Source: JALCLA01 sp965653565 (GTDB lineage Bacteria > Pseudomonadota > Gammaproteobacteria > Xanthomonadales > Xanthomonadaceae). From it: a stretch of DNA of 64,000 nucleotides. Made by a program: the position numbers and the translations under genes. The stretch is taken from the NCBI GenBank assembly GCA_965653565.1, contig CBFHAI010000003.1, positions 1-64,000 of the forward strand, read 5' to 3'. Every line of letters begins with the position of its first letter. Position 1 is the first letter of the stretch. The notes under the pieces were generated by a model that searched no databases, was not told the DNA's origin, and saw only the letters and a list, made by a program, of their open reading frames with translations. Of the stretch, positions 27,802 to 35,726 are shown in pieces.

Positions 27802-28093
27802 TCGGTGAACTTCCGCTTCGTGACGTGGGCCCAGGACATGCCTGAAGCGACGCAACCCGTCCGGCGGACGAGTCGTGCTATCGAGCGTCAAACGCAGCCC
27901 GCTCCCGCCATTCCGCGTGTCGAGGCCATCGCCCGGCTCGCGCCAGAATCCAGTTGGCGGTAGAGGCGTCGCTTCTTCGCTGGAGCGTTATCCAGAGAAA
28001 GCCGCGGCTCGTTTGCTCCGTATACCCGGTCGCAATGCGCTCGCACCAGGTCGGACGTTGCCGTCCATGAGCTTCTAATTTTTTATCGATACA

Positions 28094-29215
28094 ATGAAAC
28101 CCGCCGATTGCGTTTTACCGATGTTGTTTCTCGCCGCGACATCCGCTTGCGCCGCGTCGGCGCCACGATTTCCAGCGGCATCGGTGTGGCACGCGGACAT
28201 AACGGATGCGCCTTTGCATCCGGACTCCACCACGATGATCGCCGCGCTTGACGCGCTGGGCGGTTGGGGTCCCGTGGGCGGTGTGAACCACCGATTCCAC
28301 ATCGATTTCTCCATCGCTGTGTCGACCGTGCCGTTGGGCGAAACGCCGATCGAGGTGCCGGTGGTGGCGCATGCGGACTACGACGAGTATTTTCTGCCGG
28401 ACTGCGAGGAGCCCGGAACCCTCTTGCCGCTGCCTGCAGACGCGGCGTTCGAAGACGACGAGGACGGCCAACCTTTGCAGTGCGACAACGAAAGCAACGA
28501 CTGCCACCTGCTGGTGGTGAAGGACCGCACGCTCTACGAGGTTTACAGCGGCAATTTCGACGGTGCGCAAATTGACGCACTGTGCCTGGTCAAATGGAAC
28601 CTCGATGCGGTGTATCCACCGGAAGGCCGCGGCGAGCATTGCACCAGCGCGGATGCAGCCGGCTTTCCGATGGCGCCGCTGATGCCCAATGCGGATGAAG
28701 TCGCTGCCGCGATGGATATGCTGGACGCCGACTTGGGGCATGCGATCCGCTTCATTTTGCCGAATGCACGGATGGCATCGCTGCCGGACGGGCCGGATGA
28801 CGACGTCGCGCGCGAGCCCCTATACGTGCGCCCTGCCTCGCACGCCGGCGGGCCGACCGGCCCGGAAGACACTATCGCTTATGGCGCCAGACTCAGGCTG
28901 CGCGCCGATTTCCCGATGGCCGGCTACAACCCCGCGGCACGCACGCTGCTGCGCACCATGCAGCGGTACGGAATCGTGCTTTCGGACGGTGGCAACGTGG
29001 CGCTCACGTTCGCGAGCGATTCGAACACGCAGGCGACCTGGCAGGCATTGGGCGTGACGCCGCAAGTCTTCTGGAACGGCAGCGTCGGTGACCGCCGGCC
29101 GGTTCGCGTAACCGATTTCGAAGTCGTCGATACCGGCGCGCGCATCGTTGAAACCTATGATTGCGTGCGCTCGACGCCGAGCGACGAAGACATCTTCCGG
29201 AACGGGTTCGAGTGA
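28094..29215 (+). CDS. Uncharacterised secreted protein (TSADAAG/HAIRF family) with GFE tail
   Basis: 373 residues with a signal peptide (MKPADCVLPMLFLAATSACA). The mature protein matches a widespread exported family of unknown function that I recognise by ordered motifs: DAPLHPDSTTMIAALDALGG, LLVVKDRTLYEVYSGNF, CTSADAAGFPMAPLM, LGHAIRFILPNARMA, YGARLRLRADFPMAGYNPAA and RYGIVLSDGG. No catalytic role is established for the family as far as I know. The C-terminus DEDIFRNGFE is the GFE tail, added after the family domain ends, so the tail behaves as a separable module. It is the first gene of the accessory surface-protein region. Confidence 0.8.
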   Translation: MKPADCVLPMLFLAATSACAASAPRFPAASVWHADITDAPLHPDSTTMIAALDALGGWGPVGGVNHRFHIDFSIAVSTVPLGETPIEVPVVAHADYDEYFLPDCEEPGTLLPLPADAAFEDDEDGQPLQCDNESNDCHLLVVKDRTLYEVYSGNFDGAQIDALCLVKWNLDAVYPPEGRGEHCTSADAAGFPMAPLMPNADEVAAAMDMLDADLGHAIRFILPNARMASLPDGPDDDVAREPLYVRPASHAGGPTGPEDTIAYGARLRLRADFPMAGYNPAARTLLRTMQRYGIVLSDGGNVALTFASDSNTQATWQALGVTPQVFWNGSVGDRRPVRVTDFEVVDTGARIVETYDCVRSTPSDEDIFRNGFE

Positions 29216-29775
29216 GCGAGCGCGTGTCCGGTACCTGGGCCGTTACCTGGGCGGCGCCGGGCAATCAGGGCGGCGGTCTCCTCGAGCTTCAGAGTTCTCC
29301 CGACGGACTTGCGCAGCAAGCCTGTTTTCGCAGCGCGATCGAAAAGCGCCGCGTATACGTACAAACCGTGTTGCGGGCTGGGCATGTGCAGCTTTGTGCG
29401 TGGCTTGGTCATCGGCGGACGCTGTTCGCTGTCGTCGACCCTGGCGACGGCGGCCTGATCGGAAGACTCTGGCGGCAGGTCGCGGAGGCGAGATTCGAAG
29501 CGGTGTCGGAAGTCCATGGCACGCGGCTCGACCTGCAGCAGGCCGACTCGCTGTTCGAACTGCGACGTGCGCTGCGATCGCCGGTCGCGCGCGTTCGGCA
29601 GAGCATCGATCCGACGATGGCGGGCCGGGCCACGCAAATCCGCTGTGATGATCAGCGAGGGTTCCGTTTTGCGCGCGTGGCGACTACCCCTGACTGTCCG
29701 TTTGTCGAAGCGGGACCCTCGCCCTTTCCTTCCCCGGCGCCGAATGAGCCGTTCGTCGGTGTATTCGGGGTCTAG
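29212..29775 (+). CDS. Possible small protein of unknown function
   Basis: 187 codons from a GTG at 29212 that overlaps the previous stop (GTGA). No signal peptide, no recognised family. The sequence looks protein-like in its first 130 residues (SGTWAVTWAAPGNQGGGLLE, AGHVQLCAWLGHRRTLFAVV), then becomes Pro- and Arg-rich. The frame is also open on the opposite strand, so this call rests on the overlap and codon composition only. Confidence 0.4.
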   Translation: MSERVSGTWAVTWAAPGNQGGGLLELQSSPDGLAQQACFRSAIEKRRVYVQTVLRAGHVQLCAWLGHRRTLFAVVDPGDGGLIGRLWRQVAEARFEAVSEVHGTRLDLQQADSLFELRRALRSPVARVRQSIDPTMAGRATQIRCDDQRGFRFARVATTPDCPFVEAGPSPFPSPAPNEPFVGVFGV

Positions 29776-29824
29776 TCAGAACAGCGTTCATCGGCGCCGC
29801 AAATCAATCGGTGCTCACTCCGGT

Positions 29825-31168
29825 ATGCCAGTCATGCTTCGCAAGAGACTTTCTGCCGTGCTGCTGACCGTTGGCTTGGTTTCGCAAGCGCATGGCGCGC
29901 TGCACCTGTCGCCCACCGGGCAAGGCCAAGCGCTATACCTGCCGTTCTTCAGCGCTGAGGAAGCGCGAGCCACCTTGGTTTCCCTCAGCAACGACGACCT
30001 CGGCGCGGCACGCCGGGTGCAACTCGTTGCGACCGAGGCTCGCAATGGCCGCGTCCTGTTGAGCGCGACCGTTTACCTGCTGCCCGGCGATACCTGGAAC
30101 GGCGCGATCGTCGCAGACCACGACCAGCCGGCTCGCCTTGTGCCGCGCGGCGGCGAGCGTTCCTGCACGCTTTCCGGCGATATGGTGTTCGCCGACCGCA
30201 ATTTTAACGGCGCCAACGACGATGGCCTGGGCAGCGAGGTCGCGCGCACCTATCGCGGCGCGATCGAAGCGATCGAGGTCGGTACTGTGCATGGCGCCGC
30301 GCTCGCGGCGCTCGAAGCGGGCGACTGCGCTGCACTCGACAATCCTGCATCCGGCGACATCGGCACTCCCGCAGGGCGGCTGAGTATGTCCGCGGAACTG
30401 ATCGATGTCGCGTCCGGGCGGATGTGGGGTTACGAAGCAATCGCTCTCGAAGGCTTCTCGAACACCGCGCGCCTGCAGACCACGCCACTGCGCTTCACCG
30501 ATGCGCAGCCGGGAACGGATGGGCAATTGGAGGTCCAGTATTACAGCCAGGAGGGACACGGCCGTAATGCTTCGCTGCCCGCAGCGCATCCCGAAGACGC
30601 CGTCTCACTTGCGCTCGCCAGTTGGGCGCTGGTGGGCGACTACTCCCTGTCGTTCGACGATACGGCGCGCTCGGAATGGGTGGTTTCTTTTCCGACGCGC
30701 CACGCTTATGTAGACGACCGGCCCGGTGGCGTGCTGCCTGCGCAAAGCGGTCCGCGCCCTCCGTTTCGAGGCAGCTGCGAAACCGCACCCATCGTCGTCC
30801 TCGACCGCGACGGCAGCGCCCTGGCCACGCCGATCCGCGACACCAGCAACGAATTGCGGCTATGCGACCAGGTCAACCATTTCGCGCTGCGCCGGCCGAT
30901 CACGCTGATCCCCGAATCGGGCGACGGCAGGATCTGGATCGACCTGGCCGACCTCGGCCGTGCTCCCTTGTTCGGCACCCAGCATTTCGGACTTCCTGCA
31001 ATCGGACTGACATTGCAATCGATCGACTACCCGGCCGAGCGCGACGGCAAGGCACCTCGAAGCTTTACCGCGGCCCATCCGATGCGCAAGTACGCGGTGC
31101 GCGGGCCTGCGAAGGAAAAGGGCGCGCAACGAGCGTCGCTGCAATTGTTGCAGACGGCGTCCCCCTAG
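29825..31168 (+). CDS. Secreted surface protein, unknown function
   Basis: 447 residues; ATG 29825, with a second ATG at 29834. Signal peptide MLRKRLSAVLLTVGLVSQAHG. The mature start ALHLSPTGQGQALYLPFFSA, then ATLVSLSNDDLGAARRVQLV and LLPGDTWNGAIV, follows the pattern of an unnamed gammaproteobacterial family in which the opening G-x-G-x-x-L-x-x-P-F/Y-F/Y is followed by L-x-S-x-x-N and L-x-P-x-D-x-W. An Asp-rich segment FADRNFNGANDDGLG may bind calcium. There is no GFE tail. The role is unknown; surface location is inferred. Confidence 0.75.
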   Translation: MPVMLRKRLSAVLLTVGLVSQAHGALHLSPTGQGQALYLPFFSAEEARATLVSLSNDDLGAARRVQLVATEARNGRVLLSATVYLLPGDTWNGAIVADHDQPARLVPRGGERSCTLSGDMVFADRNFNGANDDGLGSEVARTYRGAIEAIEVGTVHGAALAALEAGDCAALDNPASGDIGTPAGRLSMSAELIDVASGRMWGYEAIALEGFSNTARLQTTPLRFTDAQPGTDGQLEVQYYSQEGHGRNASLPAAHPEDAVSLALASWALVGDYSLSFDDTARSEWVVSFPTRHAYVDDRPGGVLPAQSGPRPPFRGSCETAPIVVLDRDGSALATPIRDTSNELRLCDQVNHFALRRPITLIPESGDGRIWIDLADLGRAPLFGTQHFGLPAIGLTLQSIDYPAERDGKAPRSFTAAHPMRKYAVRGPAKEKGAQRASLQLLQTASP

Positions 31169-31194
31169 ATAGAAACCGTCTGCCGGAGAAGAAG

Positions 31195-31583
31195 ATGCCG
31201 TTTGTCGCGTTGGAATGGGATCACAAGCTGGCCAAATCGTGGATACGCTGGCTCGTGGTCGAATGCGATCGCGTCGAGATGCGACACGGCGGGACGTCGC
31301 CTATTTCGTCGATGATCAATGGGCCGAACATGACGCGCGCGCGTTTGCCGCGTTTCGCAATGGGGCGCATGTCGGTGCATCCGAACCGAGCCACGACGAC
31401 CGCGAGTTGATCGCCTTTCCGTGGGATCACAACGTTTTCGGATCGCTGGTGCGATGGGCCGTACTGACGCCGCCTGCGGATGCGCAAAGCGGTCGCGAAG
31501 ACATCGCGTATTTCCTCGATGCCGAGTGGGCGGAACGCGACGCGAAGACGTTTGCACGCCAGTTGGGCCGGCAGGCCGGATAG
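31195..31583 (+). pseudogene. Frameshifted small protein with two repeats of a WDH/AYF domain
   Basis: Two reading frames join into one protein of about 129 residues with two similar units. Unit 1 starts MPFVALEWDHKLAKSWIRWL and, after a one-base loss near 31281, continues in the next frame as TRRDVAYFVDDQWAEHDARA. Unit 2 is intact: ELIAFPWDHNVFGSLVRWAV then REDIAYFLDAEWAERDAKTF. The spacing from R-W to A-Y-F is 21 residues in unit 2 and in the repaired unit 1, which supports a single deletion. No known family. Either a pseudogene or a base-call error. A further decayed copy lies at 52730. Confidence 0.65.
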
Positions 31584-31671
31584 TTCGGTATGCAGCCGCG
31601 GCTGATCGGTTCCAGCCTCGACACAGCGATCGTGCGGTCGTAGCGCTCGAAGACGGCTGAGTTGTCGTCCA

Positions 31672-32556
31672 ATGCCAGCGCGTTCTGCGCCTCGGAAAGA
31701 TCAGGAAGTTCGCAATAGCGTGAAATCGGAGTCGAACAACAACTGGCTCGAACGCTATCTCTATAGACTGGGGATGACGCATCGCCCGTCATCAACCGAT
31801 GAAAGTCTGGCGCAGCTGCATGCCGCTCACGCCGAGCGTATTCCTTTCGAGAATTTCGATCTGCATGTGCGCCCGGCGCGCCATGTTTCGCTGCAGCTCG
31901 ACGACATCGTTTGCAAACTCGTTGATGAGCGTCGCGGCGGTTGTTGTTACGAGCAGAATATTCTGCTCGGTGCGGCGCTGGAGACGCTCGGCTTCCGCGT
32001 GCACCATCTGACGGCCCGCAATCTGCGCAGCGCTCCATCCCTCCTGCTGCCCAAGACGCACATGTGCCTGTTGGTAGGCCTCGCAGACAGGCAATGGCTG
32101 GTCGATGTCGGCTTCGGCGCCCATGGGCTGCACGACCCGATACCGTTCGAGATGAGCGCGCCACGGCGTTCGCTCGGCGACACGTATCGGCTGGTACCCG
32201 ACGAGCAAGGAATCCATCTGCAGATCATCGAGGCCGATGCCTGGAAGGACATCTACGCATTCAGGCCCTATCCGACGCCGCTGATCGATTTCGAAGTCCT
32301 CAATCACTACATTTCGACGCATCCGCAGTCGCGCTTCCTGCGCCAGCCGGTGGCTGCAATCCTCACGAGCAATGCGCGCGTCTCGCTGGCCGGCCCGCTG
32401 CTGACGACGCAGCGCGTCGGAGAAAAAAGCGTTCGTGAGGCGGCCTCAAGCCGCGAGTACGGCGGATGGCTCGAGCGGTTTTTCAATTTTCGTCGCGAAG
32501 ACGCTTGCGCCTTCGCCAGCATGTTCTGGCCACGCTTGGACATCGCGCGGAGCTGA
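31672..32556 (+). CDS. nat: Arylamine N-acetyltransferase
   Basis: 294 residues from ATG 31672 (a GTG at 31720 would shorten it by 16). The catalytic triad is visible with the spacing of the family: Cys92 in RRGGCCYEQN, His130 in PKTHMCLLV and Asp145 in WLVDVGFG (38 and 15 residues apart, as in enterobacterial NAT). The substrate-pocket segment HAERIPFENFDLHV near residue 55 is also conserved. The enzyme transfers acetyl from acetyl-CoA to arylamines and hydrazines in the cytoplasm; natural substrates in bacteria are mostly unknown. It stands alone in the accessory region. Confidence 0.93.
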   Translation: MPARSAPRKDQEVRNSVKSESNNNWLERYLYRLGMTHRPSSTDESLAQLHAAHAERIPFENFDLHVRPARHVSLQLDDIVCKLVDERRGGCCYEQNILLGAALETLGFRVHHLTARNLRSAPSLLLPKTHMCLLVGLADRQWLVDVGFGAHGLHDPIPFEMSAPRRSLGDTYRLVPDEQGIHLQIIEADAWKDIYAFRPYPTPLIDFEVLNHYISTHPQSRFLRQPVAAILTSNARVSLAGPLLTTQRVGEKSVREAASSREYGGWLERFFNFRREDACAFASMFWPRLDIARS

Positions 32557-32758
32557 AATGCAGTCCGCGTCATCGGAAAAAAGTGGCGGGAAACTGCGCT
32601 TTCTCGCGCTTTATCGGATGAGTGGCGACGCAATGCTTCTCCAAACGCTGTGAAGCGTCTGGCAACTCAACGCTGTGCTGACCTGAATGTTGAACCCCCG
32701 AATTGACAGCGGAAACCCCGAGGCGGCGCCACTCCTTTTTTCTCTCGGTTCCTGGGCG

Positions 32759-32780
32759 GACATCGCCACTGGGCGATGTC
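32759..32780. terminator. Hairpin between convergent genes
   Basis: Perfect 9-base-pair stem GACATCGCC / GGCGATGTC with loop ACTG, followed on the plus strand by GCCGCTCTTCTTT. It lies downstream of nat and just past the end of the minus-strand gene at 32792, so it can serve both. Confidence 0.5.
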
Positions 32781-32791
32781 GCCGCTCTTCT

Positions 32792-33388
32792 TTAGGCGTT
32801 TCCACGCGCAGTCTCGATACAACTCGCAATGCGAGGATGACAGGTGCGCGCCGTGGCACCGGTGAGCCGATGCGCTATGGGTGACTCCCAGTTATCCCTC
32901 GCTACCGGGTGCGTTTCGTCCCGGCTCGAACCGGCGGCCGGCAGTGCCCAGATGACACTCGTCCGGCCCCGGCGCCCTGATGGCTCGGTTTCGCTGGGGC
33001 CGGTGTCTTGCCACTCGGCCAGGTGCACGTCCGGTGCGGCTGGCGGCTGCGCGTACTTCACGCGGTAAGCACAATAGCTGGCGAAAACGTTGTCGTCCTG
33101 ACGCATCCCTACGCTATCGACGATCGTCACATGCAGCGTCTGTCCGCTCGCGTCACCGCGCGTGAGCGCCGGTGCGAACGGCGAGCCGACGACCGCCACG
33201 TGATCGGCCGGTGCGATCGGAAAACCGCAGGTATCCATCATTGCGCCGGCAACGTCGGCGGCAAGAAATTTAGTTGCCGCGACCGCCGCGAGCACCGCAA
33301 TGCCGATGCGGTTCAAGTTTGCTTTTCCGACCGCGCGAAAGACCGGCCCTGCGAGTCCGCCGCACTGTGCCGGGCCCGAAACGCTCAC
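32792..33388 (-). CDS. Small secreted protein of unknown function
   Basis: 198 residues if GTG 33388 is used; that codon overlaps the stop of the upstream beta-helix gene (GTGA). A hydrophobic segment IGIAVLAAVAATKFLAADVA ends near residue 46 and looks like a signal peptide, so the true start may be a TTG nearer to it. The mature part has a Cys pair (MMDTCGFP, ASYCAYRV) and a VVGSPFAPALTRG stretch. The last 60 residues are Arg-rich and less convincing. No family recognised and no GFE tail. Confidence 0.5.
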   Translation of the reverse strand: MSVSGPAQCGGLAGPVFRAVGKANLNRIGIAVLAAVAATKFLAADVAGAMMDTCGFPIAPADHVAVVGSPFAPALTRGDASGQTLHVTIVDSVGMRQDDNVFASYCAYRVKYAQPPAAPDVHLAEWQDTGPSETEPSGRRGRTSVIWALPAAGSSRDETHPVARDNWESPIAHRLTGATARTCHPRIASCIETARGNA

Positions 33389-35520
33389 TCGAACCCATCG
33401 GAAAAAATCGTTCCGTCCGCCGCCGGCTGCGCTCCGTCATGGATGACGGCGGTGGCGCGATCGTTGGCGCCGACTTCGGCGTAGTTCAACCCGAGGCTGT
33501 CGATTCGTACGGTGACGGTTTCATCGGGTTCGCCGTCCTCCAGATCGAAGTAGGCGAAGATGTCGAGGAACATCGTGGTTTCGCCGACCGGGATGTAGAA
33601 GTTGTCGACGAAGTCCGAATGCGTGTGATCCACTGCAGGCGTGGCGTCGCCGCCGATGACGAGCGGTACCGTTATCGCATGGCTGCTGGGCTCGGAGAGT
33701 TCGATCCGGAAGCGCAGCAAACCTTGGTCCGGACCAGTCATGGTTTCCCAGGTTTCTGCGACCACGGTTTCGATTTGGATCTGCGGCATACCGTCGTTGT
33801 CGACGATGCCAAGACCGATCGATTCGGGGCCATCGAGCGCGATGCCGGGCAGATCGGTGATCGCAATTTCCAGGTTTTCCAGGAATTCATCGAGGGTGTC
33901 GTCCAGCGTCGGGATCTGCACCGTGTAAGTCGTCGGCCCGCCGCCGGCGAAGGTCACGTGGTTGTCGATCGGCAAAGCATAGTCGTCGCCTTCTTCGGCC
34001 TGCTCGCCGATGACGGCGAACTGCAGCGTCGCTTGCTGGCCCACGGCGAGCATGCCGTTGACCAGCGAGAATTCGACTTCGAAGTTCTGTCCCTCCGTGA
34101 CGAGCTCGTGCTTGACCAGCATGCGGATACGCGGGGCAGGAACATAGCTGGGACTGCATTCTGCCGCGCCGATGTCGCAGCTGCCGGTCGCGCGCATCGC
34201 GCCGTTCGCATCGGTGATGAAGCAGGTACTGTCGTCGGCACCGTTCGGTTGCGCCGGATTGCCCGCATTCACCGCCGGACTGATCACGCCGCCGGCGCAG
34301 ATCGGAGGCAGCGTCGGGACGCGCGTCAGGCTACCCGGCAGCGTGACCAGGTTGCTGGCAAGCTCGGGATTTCCGATGTCGATGGAATCGCCGACCGTCG
34401 TGACGATGTTGCCGATTTCCGGCGCGCGTTCGCCGAACAGGTTGTGGCCCAGCGACACGATGTCCGGACTGTTCGCGATATCCACGCGAGCAGTGCGGTT
34501 GTCCGCAATGATCGAGTTCGAGATCTTCACGTTGGGTGCCTGTACGACTTCGAAGGCGTAAAGCGCTTCGTGGCCGTGCCGATTCTCTTGGTCATTACGT
34601 GTGATCGTGACGTTCTGCAGTACATCCTGTCCGCCGCTCTCTGCAAAGTAGGCGGAGCCGCGGTTGGCGCCATTGCCTGTGATCGTCACGTTGCGAAGAG
34701 TGACGTTGGCGCTCAGTCCACGCGCGATGGCGCCACCGGCGTCGTCGGCCTTGTTCGCACGCAGGGTGGATGCACGCATCTCCAGCGATGCGTTGTAGCC
34801 GACATAGATGCCCGCACCATCCTCTCCGATGTTCTGCTCGATGATCGAGCCTTCGATGCTCGCCTCGCAGCCGGTGGCAACAAGAATCCCGCCGGCGCCG
34901 GATTCCACGACGAAATTGCGCACGATGGACCGGTTCCGGAGGATCAGCATCGCGTTGCCGCCGGTCACGCCCCTGCAGGTAATGCCACCGCCGCCTTCGG
35001 CGTCGAAGCCACCGGCCGGGATGGATTCGTTGTTGCCCGACACCACCACGTTGTCCAGCGTGAGCGAAGCGTCCTGACCATTGGTTGCCAGCACGCCGAT
35101 AGCTGAGAAGCGTTCGTGCGGCTCCGCTGTGGGCAGGATCTCCTTGACCAGGATGCGCGCGGCTTCGGTGCCATCGGTGCGTATTTCGATGGTCTTGTCG
35201 ATGATGTTGAGATTCCCGTTCTCGGGATTGGAATCGGCGGCATCCCGCGGGATAGACAGGCGGTAGGTCGTGCCCTGCTGCAGGTGAATCACGTCGCCGT
35301 TCTGCGAGTGCATCACCGCCGCACGGACGGTGCACTGCACGATTGCAGAGGGATTGCCGTCGCACACGTTGTCCTGTGCCGAGAAATCCGGCAGGTCGAC
35401 GGTGCTGTTGACGAAGATATCGGCCGCGTGTGCGGTCAGGCTCGGTCCGCCCAAGGCGCAGGCGACGAAGAAGGCGAGCGGGTCGCGGAACGGACGTAAA
35501 CGACGGGTAGTCGGAGTCAT
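33385..35520 (-). CDS. CSLREA-type beta-helix protein with Calx-beta domain and GFE tail
   Basis: 711 residues from ATG 35520; signal peptide ends ...SLTAHA-A. The mature start DIFVNSTVDLPDFSAQDNVC, then VQCTVRAAVM (Cys63), is the CSLREA N-terminal domain. Repeats of short hydrophobic strands with N/D turns follow (for example NVTIRNGNGA-like rungs), a right-handed beta-helix of the polymorphic outer-membrane/pectate-lyase kind. From about residue 455 a Calx-beta-like part contains EGQNFEVEFSLVNG and LEIAITDLPG. It ends IFSDGFE. It is divergent from another CSLREA gene 206 bases away, so both may share control. Confidence 0.82.
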   Translation of the reverse strand: MTPTTRRLRPFRDPLAFFVACALGGPSLTAHAADIFVNSTVDLPDFSAQDNVCDGNPSAIVQCTVRAAVMHSQNGDVIHLQQGTTYRLSIPRDAADSNPENGNLNIIDKTIEIRTDGTEAARILVKEILPTAEPHERFSAIGVLATNGQDASLTLDNVVVSGNNESIPAGGFDAEGGGGITCRGVTGGNAMLILRNRSIVRNFVVESGAGGILVATGCEASIEGSIIEQNIGEDGAGIYVGYNASLEMRASTLRANKADDAGGAIARGLSANVTLRNVTITGNGANRGSAYFAESGGQDVLQNVTITRNDQENRHGHEALYAFEVVQAPNVKISNSIIADNRTARVDIANSPDIVSLGHNLFGERAPEIGNIVTTVGDSIDIGNPELASNLVTLPGSLTRVPTLPPICAGGVISPAVNAGNPAQPNGADDSTCFITDANGAMRATGSCDIGAAECSPSYVPAPRIRMLVKHELVTEGQNFEVEFSLVNGMLAVGQQATLQFAVIGEQAEEGDDYALPIDNHVTFAGGGPTTYTVQIPTLDDTLDEFLENLEIAITDLPGIALDGPESIGLGIVDNDGMPQIQIETVVAETWETMTGPDQGLLRFRIELSEPSSHAITVPLVIGGDATPAVDHTHSDFVDNFYIPVGETTMFLDIFAYFDLEDGEPDETVTVRIDSLGLNYAEVGANDRATAVIHDGAQPAADGTIFSDGFE

Positions 35521-35726
35521 GTGAACACCTGCACGGATCTCCGGGAAGCTCGGAGCGGGTTGGCGACGGAATCGCTTCCATAGCGGGGTTTGGCTGCGAG
35601 CGCCGCCAGGTAGTCGCGCGACAAGCGCATGCCTGCCGCCATCGGCGCCGCACCGACTGCGGTCCTGTGGCGGGCCCTGCCGCGATCTCACGCTGACGAC
35701 GGCGTGTTCCACCTGGCAACCGGAGA

